Assembly (NCBI GenBank): GCA_913048145.1
Contig: CAJWVP010000053.1
Span: 1 to 11,478, forward strand
Source of the DNA: an uncultured Rhodospirillaceae bacterium
Lineage (GTDB): Bacteria; Pseudomonadota; Alphaproteobacteria; Rhodospirillales; Casp-alpha2
Length of the DNA stretch: 11,478 nt
Direction: 5' to 3'
Part shown: positions 1-6,573 of the stretch, piece by piece
How positions within the stretch are numbered: position 1 is the stretch's first letter
Layout of the letters: the number at the start of each line of letters is the position of its first letter
Position numbers and translations under genes: made by a program
Notes under the pieces: model-generated
What the model was told of the DNA's origin: nothing
The model's database searches: none
What the model saw: the letters and a program-made list of their open reading frames with translations, nothing else

Positions 1-73
1 TCGCTTTCGTCCGCTCCGTGTATCAGGCTGCAGAGTGTTTCCACGTTTGGCAGGTGGCCAATGTGTCACTAGG

Positions 74-1015
74 CTAATCGAATGAAAAACCCATGGTCCG
101 AGCGTGGTAATAAAACCCGCCATCCTGGACGATAAGAAACTTCGCCATCGTCCCGCCGTCGTTGAAATGAGCATGGAGAGATTCTGGAGGCGTGACGGTG
201 GTTGCCCAGGGCGACCAGTCCTTGCGTCGTTCATCGACCACCGAAAAACAATCGTCGCCTTGTACCACCAAGGTCACGGCCACGGAATTGTGACGGTGGG
301 CGCGTTGAAAATCGCCTGGTGGGAGGGTGTTCATGGCAAGCGTCATAGTCGGCGTGATGTTGCGGCGCTCCATCTGTTGTGCGGAGGAGAAGATCAACGC
401 AATACCGGCCACATCCTCGCCTCTGTCCACGGCATAGAGCATGTCGATCTGCCGATCGATCTCGGCGGCCGGAAAATGGACCACGTCAACGGCGCTTTCC
501 GCCGCCACGGGGGCGCGGGTGTCTTCGAACCGGAGTTGGGGCTCATTAGTGACCACCCAAAGCACTGAATCTGTATCTCCGCCCGCAAGTGTCGCAGCGC
601 CCCCGGGCAGGACGAACACGTCCCCCGCGGCCCAAGCGATAGCCTGGCCGTCTAAGTTCACGGTCCCTTCGCCCTGTATCACGTACCAGATTGATCCCGC
701 CGTGTCGAAATGCGCATCCAGGGTTTCTCCCGCGTTTATACGCGCATAGCGGGCCAGCAACAACGGCGTGGTGGCTGGGCTCGGGTTTTGCATATCCCCT
801 GCCAGGTCGCAGGTCGTGTAGCCGGTAGACGCGTCTGCGGCCAGCGCGGAGGCGGGCTCGTCAGTGAATACCGCGTCTGGAACTGGCGGCAGAATCAAAT
901 TAAACGCGTTCGCAGAATTGAAATACCGCCCTCGGGCCTCGGCTGGACTTCCCGCTTGCGGGGCTTGTTGCATGGGGATTTCAGCCATGGTCTTGGCTTT
1001 GATTTCGTTCGGCAT
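74..1015 (-). CDS. Double-cupin protein, gentisate dioxygenase-like
   Basis: A 313-residue protein with two cupin (beta-barrel) domains. Cupin 1 spans about residues 83-157 and keeps only one His of the usual metal set (H102). Cupin 2 spans about 223-297 and has an HRH motif (H240, H242) and a TPP..LHAH motif (H281, H283). The position where many cupins carry a metal-binding Glu is not acidic. That three-His pattern, with TPP before the last His pair, is seen in the gentisate / 1-hydroxy-2-naphthoate / salicylate dioxygenase group, so a ferrous ring-cleaving or related oxygenase is possible. The substrate cannot be told from sequence, and a non-enzymatic cupin is also possible. I chose ATG at 1015 over GTG at 1021, because the Shine-Dalgarno is 7 bases from the ATG but only 1 base from the GTG. 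There is no signal peptide. It lies 91 bases downstream of the class V enzyme gene. The stop is TAG. The cupin call is firm; the function is not. Confidence 0.85.
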   Translation of the reverse strand: MPNEIKAKTMAEIPMQQAPQAGSPAEARGRYFNSANAFNLILPPVPDAVFTDEPASALAADASTGYTTCDLAGDMQNPSPATTPLLLARYARINAGETLDAHFDTAGSIWYVIQGEGTVNLDGQAIAWAAGDVFVLPGGAATLAGGDTDSVLWVVTNEPQLRFEDTRAPVAAESAVDVVHFPAAEIDRQIDMLYAVDRGEDVAGIALIFSSAQQMERRNITPTMTLAMNTLPPGDFQRAHRHNSVAVTLVVQGDDCFSVVDERRKDWSPWATTVTPPESLHAHFNDGGTMAKFLIVQDGGFYYHARTMGFSFD

Positions 1016-1022
1016 GCTCACG

Positions 1023-1028
1023 TCCTCC
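1023..1028 (-). promoter_or_regulatory. Shine-Dalgarno of the cupin gene
   Basis: The minus strand reads GGAGGA here, a near-perfect Shine-Dalgarno. It lies 7 bases before ATG (1015) and 1 base before the in-frame GTG (1021), so it settles the start as the ATG. Confidence 0.7.
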
Positions 1029-1106
1029 AGTCGATCCTACAGTAAGGGACCAAGTATCAGCATATCAAGATAGACGACCTTAATACAGAAGGTGCTTCCC
1101 GCCGAG

Positions 1107-2288
1107 TCACTGGCGAGGCAAGGCGGCCAGTGCCAAAATCAAACGGTCAAGTTCCTCGGACGTATTGTAGTAATGCGGCGCGGCCCGCAGCAATTCGGGT
1201 AACCCGCGGGCCTCGGAGTCCAGGCGCGTGCTGTCGGGGCTGGACGCGCCAATATTGATACGCTGGTCACGCAGCGCGGCCACGGTTTCGCGGGGGTCCA
1301 GGCCGTCAATGGTGAAGCTGACGATGGCGCAGGTCTCACGGCCGATATCGCGGATGCGGGCGCCGGGAACCTCCGACAATTTGCCGCGGAGCTCGTCGGC
1401 CAGGCCCCACGCCCGAACCTGGATGTCATCGAGGCCGATCTCCAGGGCGTAGTCTACGGCGGCGCCAAGCCCAGCGCGCAACGCGTATGCGTTTTCCCAG
1501 GTCTCGAAGCGCCTTGCGTCGTCGCGTAATTTATAGCTGTTTACCGCTGTCCAGGGCGCGCCGAAATGGTCGATCATAGCGGGTTCCAGTTCGGCTAGGC
1601 GCTCTTTGCGAAGATACAGAAATCCAGTTCCGCGAGGTCCACGGAGGAATTTTCGTCCCGTGGCGGATAGGAAATCACACCCCAGTTCGTCCACGTTCAC
1701 TGGCATCTGGCCGATGGCCTGGCAGGCGTCCAGGAGATAGAGGATGCCATGGGCCTTGGCGATCCGGCCGATTTCTGCCGCCGGGTTCACCAGACCGCCG
1801 TTGGTGGGAATCCAGGTCATGGCGATTAGGCCGACAGTGCCGTCTACCATCCTTTCTAGGGCGTCTAGATCGACGGCGCCAGCGTCATCGCTTGGTACGA
1901 TTTCGATCACGGCGCCGTCGCGCTTGGCCCGTTGCAGGAAGGCGACGTAGTTGGCCGCGTATTCCGCCTCGCAGGTGAGGATGCGCTGACCTGGTTTTAG
2001 GGGTACGGCATAGAACGCGTGACACCAGGCGACCGTGGCATTCTCCATGAGCGCGATTTCGTCCGGGGCCGCGCCCAGAATACGGGCGACGCTGGCGTAG
2101 ACCTCGTCTAATTCTAACGCCTTGGCCGCATGGGCCTCGTAACCGCCGATGTTAGCTTCCAGGTTGAGGTGCGCCGTGACCGCCGCGACCACAGGCTGGG
2201 GCATGAGCCCCGCTCCAGATGCGATAAGATGCGTAGTGTCTGGGAGGCCCGGGGTGTCAGCGCGGATGCGATCGATAGAGATGGGCAT
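1107..2288 (-). CDS. Class V aminotransferase-fold PLP-dependent enzyme
   Basis: A 393-residue fold-type I PLP enzyme of the class V group (cysteine desulfurase / isopenicillin N epimerase-like). Visible motifs, numbered from the ATG, are the ENATVA stretch near residues 82-87 in the cofactor phosphate region, DACQ at 187-190 (the Asp pairs with the pyridine nitrogen), and SATGRKFLRGPRGTG with the Schiff-base lysine K213. The C-terminus has the PHYYNTSEELDRL ending common in the epimerase-like subgroup. It lacks the Cys-containing loop of true cysteine desulfurases, so sulfur mobilisation for Fe-S assembly is unlikely. The substrate is unknown. ATG at 2288 is preferred over the in-frame TTG at 2300, since GGAAA lies about 5 bases before the ATG. 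It is transcribed toward the cupin gene, and 170 bases separate it from the HAD gene upstream. The protein is cytosolic and full length for the family. Confidence 0.9.
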   Translation of the reverse strand: MPISIDRIRADTPGLPDTTHLIASGAGLMPQPVVAAVTAHLNLEANIGGYEAHAAKALELDEVYASVARILGAAPDEIALMENATVAWCHAFYAVPLKPGQRILTCEAEYAANYVAFLQRAKRDGAVIEIVPSDDAGAVDLDALERMVDGTVGLIAMTWIPTNGGLVNPAAEIGRIAKAHGILYLLDACQAIGQMPVNVDELGCDFLSATGRKFLRGPRGTGFLYLRKERLAELEPAMIDHFGAPWTAVNSYKLRDDARRFETWENAYALRAGLGAAVDYALEIGLDDIQVRAWGLADELRGKLSEVPGARIRDIGRETCAIVSFTIDGLDPRETVAALRDQRINIGASSPDSTRLDSEARGLPELLRAAPHYYNTSEELDRLILALAALPRQ

Positions 2289-2458
2289 GGCGATTTCCAA
2301 TCAGGTGAACTCAGTCACAGGCTTTGGACATGGACTGCAGAAAGTCAACAATCTAGGCGGTGTGCAATGGATAATGGGATGTCTTGCATTTGAAAGGACG
2401 CGGGAAGGTGGCGCTATGAAGGCTAGGTGATGATGATTTTCGAGGTTTCATCAGCGCT

Positions 2459-3148
2459 TTAGTCGCCGCTGGCGAGGGCCGCGGCCAGGCCCGAAAGGTC
2501 CGAAAGCTCGTAATCGGGGGCGTATGCGGCGTCACCCTCCCTGGCATAGCGATTGATCCAAATCCGGCATCCGAAACCAGCATCCTTCGACGGACGGATG
2601 TCGTGGTAGAAACTTTGCGCCACATGGGTGACCTGATCCGCCGGGGTTTCGAGGCGCGCCAGCAGGGCTCTAAACATGCCCGGTGCGGGCTTGTAGCATT
2701 TGGCGTCGGCCGCCAGGACAATGGCGTCCATGCCGGTCCCGATGCGGATAATGCTATGGCGGATGATGTCTGGTTCCGAGTTTGACAGTACCGCCAGTCG
2801 AAAGTTCTCCTTTAGCGCACGCATTGCCTCAGGAACATCGTTGAAGGGGGGTGCCATGCAGACGGCGTCGATCAACGCCGCCTCGTCGTTCACCGTGCAG
2901 TCCATGCCGGCGGCGGCCATGGCGTCATTAAGGCTCTCGCGGAGCACTGCGTTGAGCAGCTTGAACGGTCCTGTTTGAATTTCCCGCTCGCGGGTTTCGA
3001 AGGCCGCCTGGGCTGTGTCGATGGTATCGCCATCGCCACCTCTGGCGCGGATCAATTCGGCCAGACATTCGGCCTTGCTCTCGGAATAGGTGACCAGGGT
3101 GTCGTAGCAGTCAAAGGTCAGCCAGGGTAGAGTTGAACGGTCGGTCAT
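2459..3148 (-). CDS. HAD hydrolase, haloacid dehalogenase type II-like
   Basis: A 229-residue HAD-superfamily protein with a cap of the L-2-haloacid dehalogenase type. Motif I is FDCYDTL with nucleophile D13; the second position is Tyr, not the Asp of HAD phosphatases, which points to the dehalogenase-like branch. Motif II is LSNSEPDI (S122), motif III is CYKPAPGMF (K153), and motif IV is HVAQSFYHDI followed by WINR (D183). Motif IV differs from the SSNAWD of characterised L-2-haloacid dehalogenases, so true dehalogenation is uncertain. The ATG at 3148 gives the normal family N-terminus but has no clear Shine-Dalgarno. An in-frame GTG at 3244 has a GAGG five bases upstream and would add 32 low-complexity residues. 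A different-frame small ORF stops 2 bases before the ATG, so translational coupling is possible. The stop is TAA. Confidence 0.88.
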   Translation of the reverse strand: MTDRSTLPWLTFDCYDTLVTYSESKAECLAELIRARGGDGDTIDTAQAAFETREREIQTGPFKLLNAVLRESLNDAMAAAGMDCTVNDEAALIDAVCMAPPFNDVPEAMRALKENFRLAVLSNSEPDIIRHSIIRIGTGMDAIVLAADAKCYKPAPGMFRALLARLETPADQVTHVAQSFYHDIRPSKDAGFGCRIWINRYAREGDAAYAPDYELSDLSGLAAALASGD

Positions 3149-3150
3149 GG

Positions 3151-3339
3151 TCAGGTCGGCGGCGTTTGTGGGTTCAATCGACGATCTTGCAGATCGGGCC
3201 GTCGATGAAATTTGGACGCCCGAATAAGCTCGTAACGCTCCCACGATTGCCTCACAGGATCAAGACGCTTGCCTTGCCACGTGGTCTCTGAGGAATACGC
3301 CGACTTTCCCGAGGGCGGCATGTATGTCGTGACGCTCAC
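3151..3339 (-). CDS. Doubtful small Arg-rich ORF upstream of the HAD gene
   Basis: A 62-codon ORF with a GTG start at 3339, an AAGG four bases upstream, and a TGA that leaves only 2 bases before the HAD ATG. The product is basic and polar with no signal, membrane segment or motif I recognise. By hand count, 38 of 62 third positions are G or C, only slightly above the first position, so coding bias is weak. The best argument for it is the tight spacing to the HAD gene, whose ATG lacks its own Shine-Dalgarno. It could equally be chance, or an artefact of the HAD gene starting at GTG 3244. Confidence 0.22.
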   Translation of the reverse strand: MSVTTYMPPSGKSAYSSETTWQGKRLDPVRQSWERYELIRASKFHRRPDLQDRRLNPQTPPT

Positions 3340-3404
3340 TCAGCCTTTTCGCCTTTCCCAGACCTGCTGCGATCGCCTTTATGACTAAATCGCCCCCCTG
3401 TTTG

Positions 3405-3418
3405 ACGGTGAACACCGT
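3405..3418. promoter_or_regulatory. Perfect inverted repeat, candidate enhancer site
   Basis: ACGGTG-AA-CACCGT is an exact 6-2-6 palindrome. Its centre is about 105 bases upstream of the transcription start expected from the -24/-12 element, a normal distance for a sigma-54 enhancer-binding protein. It does not match the usual NtrC consensus (GCACC spaced from GGTGC). A TTCACC half-site occurs again at 3450-3455. Binding by any particular protein is inference. Confidence 0.4.
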
Positions 3419-3490
3419 GCTAGCCGACTACGACGCCCAAGCGGACCGGTTCACCTGCCGTTATTGGAGCGGCAAGTTGAGCCCTACTTT

Positions 3491-3506
3491 TGGCCTCGAT
3501 TTTGCT
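3491..3506 (+). promoter_or_regulatory. Sigma-54 (RpoN) -24/-12 promoter of amtB-glnK
   Basis: TGGCCTCGATTTTGCT matches the sigma-54 element TGGCAC-N5-TTGCW. The invariant GG (3492-3493) and GC (3504-3505) are separated by exactly 10 bases, with TGGC and TTGCT intact. The predicted start is near 3517. The position upstream of an ammonium transporter/P-II operon, a classic RpoN/NtrC target, strengthens the call. No matching sigma-70 promoter stands out in the same stretch. Confidence 0.75.
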
Positions 3507-3646
3507 CAGTGAACCTTAAGAGTAGAGAAGCGCGGTGGTTTCCTACTCATATGCTTAAGTTATAGGCATTGCGAAGTGGCGGCGAGTAAATAATGTGCAT
3601 GTTTGCTTTCCCGCTTTTACGATGTGACTTCGATGAGAGGGGAACA

Positions 3647-4969
3647 ATGAGACAGACGACCTCAAGAGTTACGACGTTGGGTACGGCTATTTTGGCCGCC
3701 GGCGTCATGGGTTTCGCGCCGGATGTGGCGTGGGCAGCGGATGCCAAACTGAATGGTGGGAATACCGCGTGGATTTTGACAGCGACGGCTCTGGTGCTGT
3801 TTATGACGTTACCTGGGTTGGCCTTATTCTACGGGGGGTTGGTACAGTCCAAGAACGTGCTATCCGTGTTTATGCATTGCTTTACAATTGCCTGCCTAGC
3901 ATCGGTGCTGTGGCTGTTTGGCGTGTATTCGTTAGCCTTTGACGACGGCGGCGCGACTAATGCGGTGATCGGGGGTCTGGGCAAGGCGTTTCTTTCGGGC
4001 GTTAGTTTCGAAACCTTATCCGGTGACATTCCGGAATCCCTGTTCTTCATGTTCCAAATGACCTTCGCGATCATCACGCCGGCGCTGATCGTCGGCGCCT
4101 ATCCGGAACGTATGCGGTTTTCGGCGGTGCTGTGGTTCTCAGCGCTTTGGTTGATCTTTGTCTATGCGCCAGTTTGCCATTGGGTTTGGGGCGGCGGCTG
4201 GCTGGCCGAGATGGGGGTCTTTGATTTCGCCGGCGGCCTGGTTGTGCATGCCACGGCAGGGGTCTCGGCGCTGGTGCTGGTCAAGATGCTGGGCAACCGG
4301 CAAGGGTTTCCTACCCACTTGCATCCACCACACAGCCCGGGCCTGACCATGGCAGGCGCGGCCATGTTGTGGGTCGGTTGGTTCGGGTTCAACGGCGGCT
4401 CGGCGCTTGCCGCCGGGGGCAGTGCGGCCATGGCGATCACGGTCACGCACCTGTCGGCGGCGACGGCGTCGCTGGTCTGGGTTTTCATCGAATGGAAGAA
4501 GTTTGGGAAGCCTTCTCTGGTCGGGATCGTCACGGGCACCATCGCGGGCCTGGCGACGATTACACCGGCCTCCGGCTTCGTCGGTCCCATTGGCGGTATT
4601 TGCATCGGTCTAGCCGGCGGGTTTATTTGCTACTATGCAGTGGGCCTAGTTAAGGAGATCTGGAAGTTGGATGATTCCCTGGACGTGTTTGCCGTGCACG
4701 GCGTTGGCGGCATTCTTGGCACGCTTCTGGTCGCGGTCTTCGCGGCCGAAGGCCTTGGCGGTGCCGGGTTTGGCGAAGACGGCACCATGGGCGGACAGTT
4801 TGTCACCCAGGTGATTGGCGTTGTCGCGACCGTCGCCTGGAGCGGCGTAGCGACCCTTGTGATCTGCAAGGTGGCTGGTGCTCTTGGGGGCGGCCTGCGC
4901 GCCAATGATGACGAAATCACCGAAGGTTTGGATTTGTCCTACCACGGTGAACGGGATTACAACTTCTAG
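3647..4969 (+). CDS. amtB: Ammonium transporter AmtB
   Basis: A 440-residue Amt/Rh-family channel that conducts NH3/NH4+ across the inner membrane. Residues 1-30 look like a cleavable signal peptide (AWA before the predicted cut), leaving an 11-helix channel. By comparison with E. coli AmtB, visible landmarks are FQMTF at 136-140 (outer Phe gate), W181 in CHWVWGGGW, D193 in the DFAGG motif, the pore His pair H201 and H351 (FAVHGVGG), and GWFGFNGGS near 244-252. The C-terminal tail (EGLDLSYHGERDY, about 426-438) is the conserved segment that contacts GlnK. ATG at 3647 is chosen because GAGGGG lies just upstream; an in-frame ATG at 3593 would bury the signal peptide behind 18 residues. It is followed by glnK after 29 bases and preceded by a sigma-54 promoter, implying induction under nitrogen limitation. 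The stop is TAG. Confidence 0.97.
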   Translation: MRQTTSRVTTLGTAILAAGVMGFAPDVAWAADAKLNGGNTAWILTATALVLFMTLPGLALFYGGLVQSKNVLSVFMHCFTIACLASVLWLFGVYSLAFDDGGATNAVIGGLGKAFLSGVSFETLSGDIPESLFFMFQMTFAIITPALIVGAYPERMRFSAVLWFSALWLIFVYAPVCHWVWGGGWLAEMGVFDFAGGLVVHATAGVSALVLVKMLGNRQGFPTHLHPPHSPGLTMAGAAMLWVGWFGFNGGSALAAGGSAAMAITVTHLSAATASLVWVFIEWKKFGKPSLVGIVTGTIAGLATITPASGFVGPIGGICIGLAGGFICYYAVGLVKEIWKLDDSLDVFAVHGVGGILGTLLVAVFAAEGLGGAGFGEDGTMGGQFVTQVIGVVATVAWSGVATLVICKVAGALGGGLRANDDEITEGLDLSYHGERDYNF

Positions 4970-4998
4970 GAACGCACGGCAAAGAAGGGGGAACGACC

Positions 4999-5337
4999 AT
5001 GAAACTGGTAATGGCCATTATCAAGCCGTTCAAATTGGATGCCGTGCGCGAGGCGTTGACCGAGCTCGGCATCCAGGGTTTGACCGTGTCCGAGGCGAAG
5101 GGCTTCGGACGTCAGAAAGGCCAGACGGAAATCTACCGCGGCGCCGAATACGTGATCGATTTCGTGCCTAAGGTGCGGCTTGATCTCGTGGTCGACGACG
5201 ATCAGGTGGACAGTGTCGTCGAGGCCATTCAACAAGCGGCCCATTCCGATAAGATCGGGGACGGCAAGATTTTTGTGCTCGAGGTGGCCCAGGCCATGCG
5301 TATCCGCACCGGCGAGACCGGCAACGACGCGCTTTAG
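4999..5337 (+). CDS. glnK: Nitrogen regulatory P-II protein GlnK
   Basis: A 112-residue trimeric P-II signal protein, the standard family length. The T-loop carries GQTEIYRGAEY with Tyr51, the residue uridylylated by GlnD. The ATP/2-oxoglutarate-binding B-loop is KIGDGKIFV at 85-93, followed by R101 and R103 near the C-terminus. It senses 2-oxoglutarate and ATP/ADP. When unmodified it docks on AmtB and blocks ammonium entry, and it may also act on GlnE, the NtrB kinase or other targets. AAGGGGG seven bases before the ATG is a strong Shine-Dalgarno. The gene lies 29 bases after amtB, so the two are surely cotranscribed. The order is amtB then glnK, the reverse of the common glnK-amtB. GlnB versus GlnK cannot be told from sequence alone; linkage to amtB favours GlnK. 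The stop is TAG. No clear terminator was seen downstream. Confidence 0.97.
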   Translation: MKLVMAIIKPFKLDAVREALTELGIQGLTVSEAKGFGRQKGQTEIYRGAEYVIDFVPKVRLDLVVDDDQVDSVVEAIQQAAHSDKIGDGKIFVLEVAQAMRIRTGETGNDAL

Positions 5338-5389
5338 GCCAGAGTTACTCCAACTTCCGTTCCGAGCCAGACGACGGCGAGCTTTTCAT

Positions 5390-5722
5390 TTAGCCGTCTA
5401 TGTCCGAGAAGATGTTGCACGGCAAGGTCAGGTGGTTTTCATCACCTGTGATATTGGGATCCACCCTTAGCCAATGGTCATGCAACTGCTGGCCAGCTAG
5501 AGGGCGATCACACAGGCGTCGACAGCGGGGTGGGGTTTTGGGCAGGGAAGTGGCCGAGACTGGGGCGTCGAAATAGACCTCGTTGCACTAGGTTCGGGTG
5601 TTGGCCGTCAACAGCGTGGCGGCAAGGACGGCATCGGCCGTTGATGTGTCGTGCAACAACCAATCCAGGCTCACAGTCTCGAACTCAAGGCCTAATCGGT
5701 GCGTGGGGGCCTCCTGTCCCGG
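5390..5722 (-). pseudogene. Possible decayed coding remnant downstream of the SnoaL gene
   Basis: Reading on from the SnoaL-like stop (TGA, 5723-5725) in the same frame, the minus strand stays open for 44 codons to a TAG (5588-5590), then for 65 more to a TAA (5390-5392). In the first stretch 33 of 44 third positions are G or C, above the first (27) and second (23) positions, which is the coding pattern expected here. The second is weaker apart from its last 16 codons, 15 of which end in G or C. The pieces read like protein (for example VSLDWLLHD and LTLPCNIFSDIDG), but I recognise no family, and neither piece has a convincing start. This may be gene debris or chance. Two weak hairpins without T-runs (5373-5398, 5429-5448) lie in the stretch. 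Nothing else is seen between glnK and the SnoaL gene. Confidence 0.22.
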
Positions 5723-6124
5723 TCACTGCAACGTCGGTTTCTTTATGGGTGGTTCGGGCGCAGTCTCCGGCATGGGGCCGGCCTGATGATGAACCATTTT
5801 CCAAGTCCCGTCCTCGATTACGAAGATGTTCGTCGCCGCCAGTTGGCCGCCGGCTAGGACCTCGGTGCAAAGCACGTAGGCCATGGTGGCATCGACGTAG
5901 GCGCGGGCATTCTGGCAGGTGATCTTCGGTGCGTTGGGATTAGCGAGGATATCGCGCCAGCTTTGCACCACCGGCTTGCGGCCGCGAAGAGGCGGCCACC
6001 CGGGATGGATGCAGGTCACCGTATCGCGCGTGGACCAGATGTCGTCCATGGCGTCTGCGTCACGGTTGGTGAAGGTAAGATAGAAGGCCTCGTTGGCGAA
6101 CAGGACGGCGGTTTCTTGGGACAC
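5723..6124 (-). CDS. SnoaL-like / nuclear transport factor 2 family protein
   Basis: A 133-residue protein of the NTF2-like fold (SnoaL_3/DUF4440 type): an N-terminal helix with ANEAFYLTFTNRDADAMDD, then CIHPGW.PLRGR..VVQSW near residues 38-56, and a C-terminal W..VHHQAG strand near 107-115. In this family the cone-shaped pocket binds or isomerises small hydrophobic molecules, or serves as a dimerisation fold. No ligand can be assigned. The start is GTG at 6124, with AGGAA seven bases upstream (6132-6136), and the length is normal for the family. The short ORF at 6135-6323 ends 10 bases before this start, its TAG abutting the AGGAA, so the two may be cotranscribed. The proline-rich tail after residue 115 is unusual. 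The stop is TGA, and the same frame stays coding-like beyond it. Confidence 0.85.
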   Translation of the reverse strand: MSQETAVLFANEAFYLTFTNRDADAMDDIWSTRDTVTCIHPGWPPLRGRKPVVQSWRDILANPNAPKITCQNARAYVDATMAYVLCTEVLAGGQLAATNIFVIEDGTWKMVHHQAGPMPETAPEPPIKKPTLQ

Positions 6125-6134
6125 GGCTGAGTTC

Positions 6135-6323
6135 CTACACGAACGACGGGTCGACGTACCAAGCCACCAGGGATTGGCGCCGGCCCGACGTCACTGGCGT
6201 GACGGCGTCGTCGATGGTTCTGGTCGAACCGACCAAATCAATGATGCGCTGGCATAAGTTGGTGGTGAACTTCTGTGAGATGATGGAAAAGGGGTGCTGA
6301 AGTCGCATGATAGCGATGAGCAT
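6135..6323 (-). CDS. Small ORF, possible truncated 2OG-Fe(II) oxygenase
   Basis: A 62-codon ORF with ATG at 6323 (another in-frame ATG at 6308) and TAG immediately before the SnoaL Shine-Dalgarno. By hand count, 49 of 62 third positions are G or C against about 30 and 27 at positions one and two. This is a strong coding signature in this genome, so it was probably translated or is a recent remnant. The product has an LCQRIIDL stretch (about 23-30) followed by a GRRQSLVAWYVDP stretch (47-59). This resembles the N-terminal part of prolyl-4-hydroxylase-like 2OG-Fe(II) oxygenases, where a C..II.L helix is followed by an R.S..W strand. The Fe-binding HxD..H motif would lie further on and is absent, so any such protein is truncated. 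The similarity is by eye and tentative. No strong Shine-Dalgarno precedes it. Confidence 0.4.
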   Translation of the reverse strand: MLIAIMRLQHPFSIISQKFTTNLCQRIIDLVGSTRTIDDAVTPVTSGRRQSLVAWYVDPSFV

Positions 6324-6573
6324 AACCCAGCGATCTCATTTGTCATACGTTGGCTCGGATTTTTTGGACGGTGTCTTTAAGGGCACCGATCTGAGCTTAA
6401 TCGTCGCTTTTTTGCATATTTCCTGAAATCACCCTTTCGTCGGCCTAGGTTCAAGTCAGTTTATGGTGCGCGGACCGTATTTGGTGTGCGCATTCAGATA
6501 TCGGGTCAAGTCCAAGCGCGACTAGGTCCAGGCCTGTATTTCCTGCCACCTATGGTCTAACCTCCGAGACATA
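6324..6573. other. Intergenic region between divergent units
   Basis: A 250-base gap between the minus-strand small ORF and the plus-strand DUF952 gene, so promoters for both directions should lie here. A 7-base stem with a 6-base loop (6369-6388, one G-U pair) is present, but no T-run follows it directly. I could not place a convincing -35/-10 pair in either direction. No further coding bias was seen. Confidence 0.4.

Larger units (their letters stand above)
3340..3646 (+). other. Intergenic control region and leader of amtB
   Basis: This holds no gene I can support. It contains the inverted repeat at 3405-3418 and the -24/-12 promoter at 3491-3506, given separately. From the promoter, transcription would start near 3517, giving an untranslated leader of about 130 bases. 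No terminator or riboswitch-like fold was recognised in the leader. Confidence 0.5.

Noticed and set aside
1107..2288. Cysteine desulfurase (NifS/SufS) for the class V enzyme
   Set aside because: The C-terminal catalytic Cys loop is absent; the ending resembles the isopenicillin N epimerase-like group.
3593..3646. Longer amtB start at ATG 3593
   Set aside because: It would put 18 residues before a clear signal peptide, and the strong GAGGGG ribosome site precedes ATG 3647.
5373..5448. Hairpins GACGGC/GCCGTC (14-base loop) and CAGGTG/CACCTG (8-base loop) after glnK as a terminator
   Set aside because: Short stems, large loops and no following T-run.
6369..6388. 7-base stem-loop as a terminator
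   Set aside because: The only T-run downstream is about 19 bases away, and it points to no upstream plus-strand gene.
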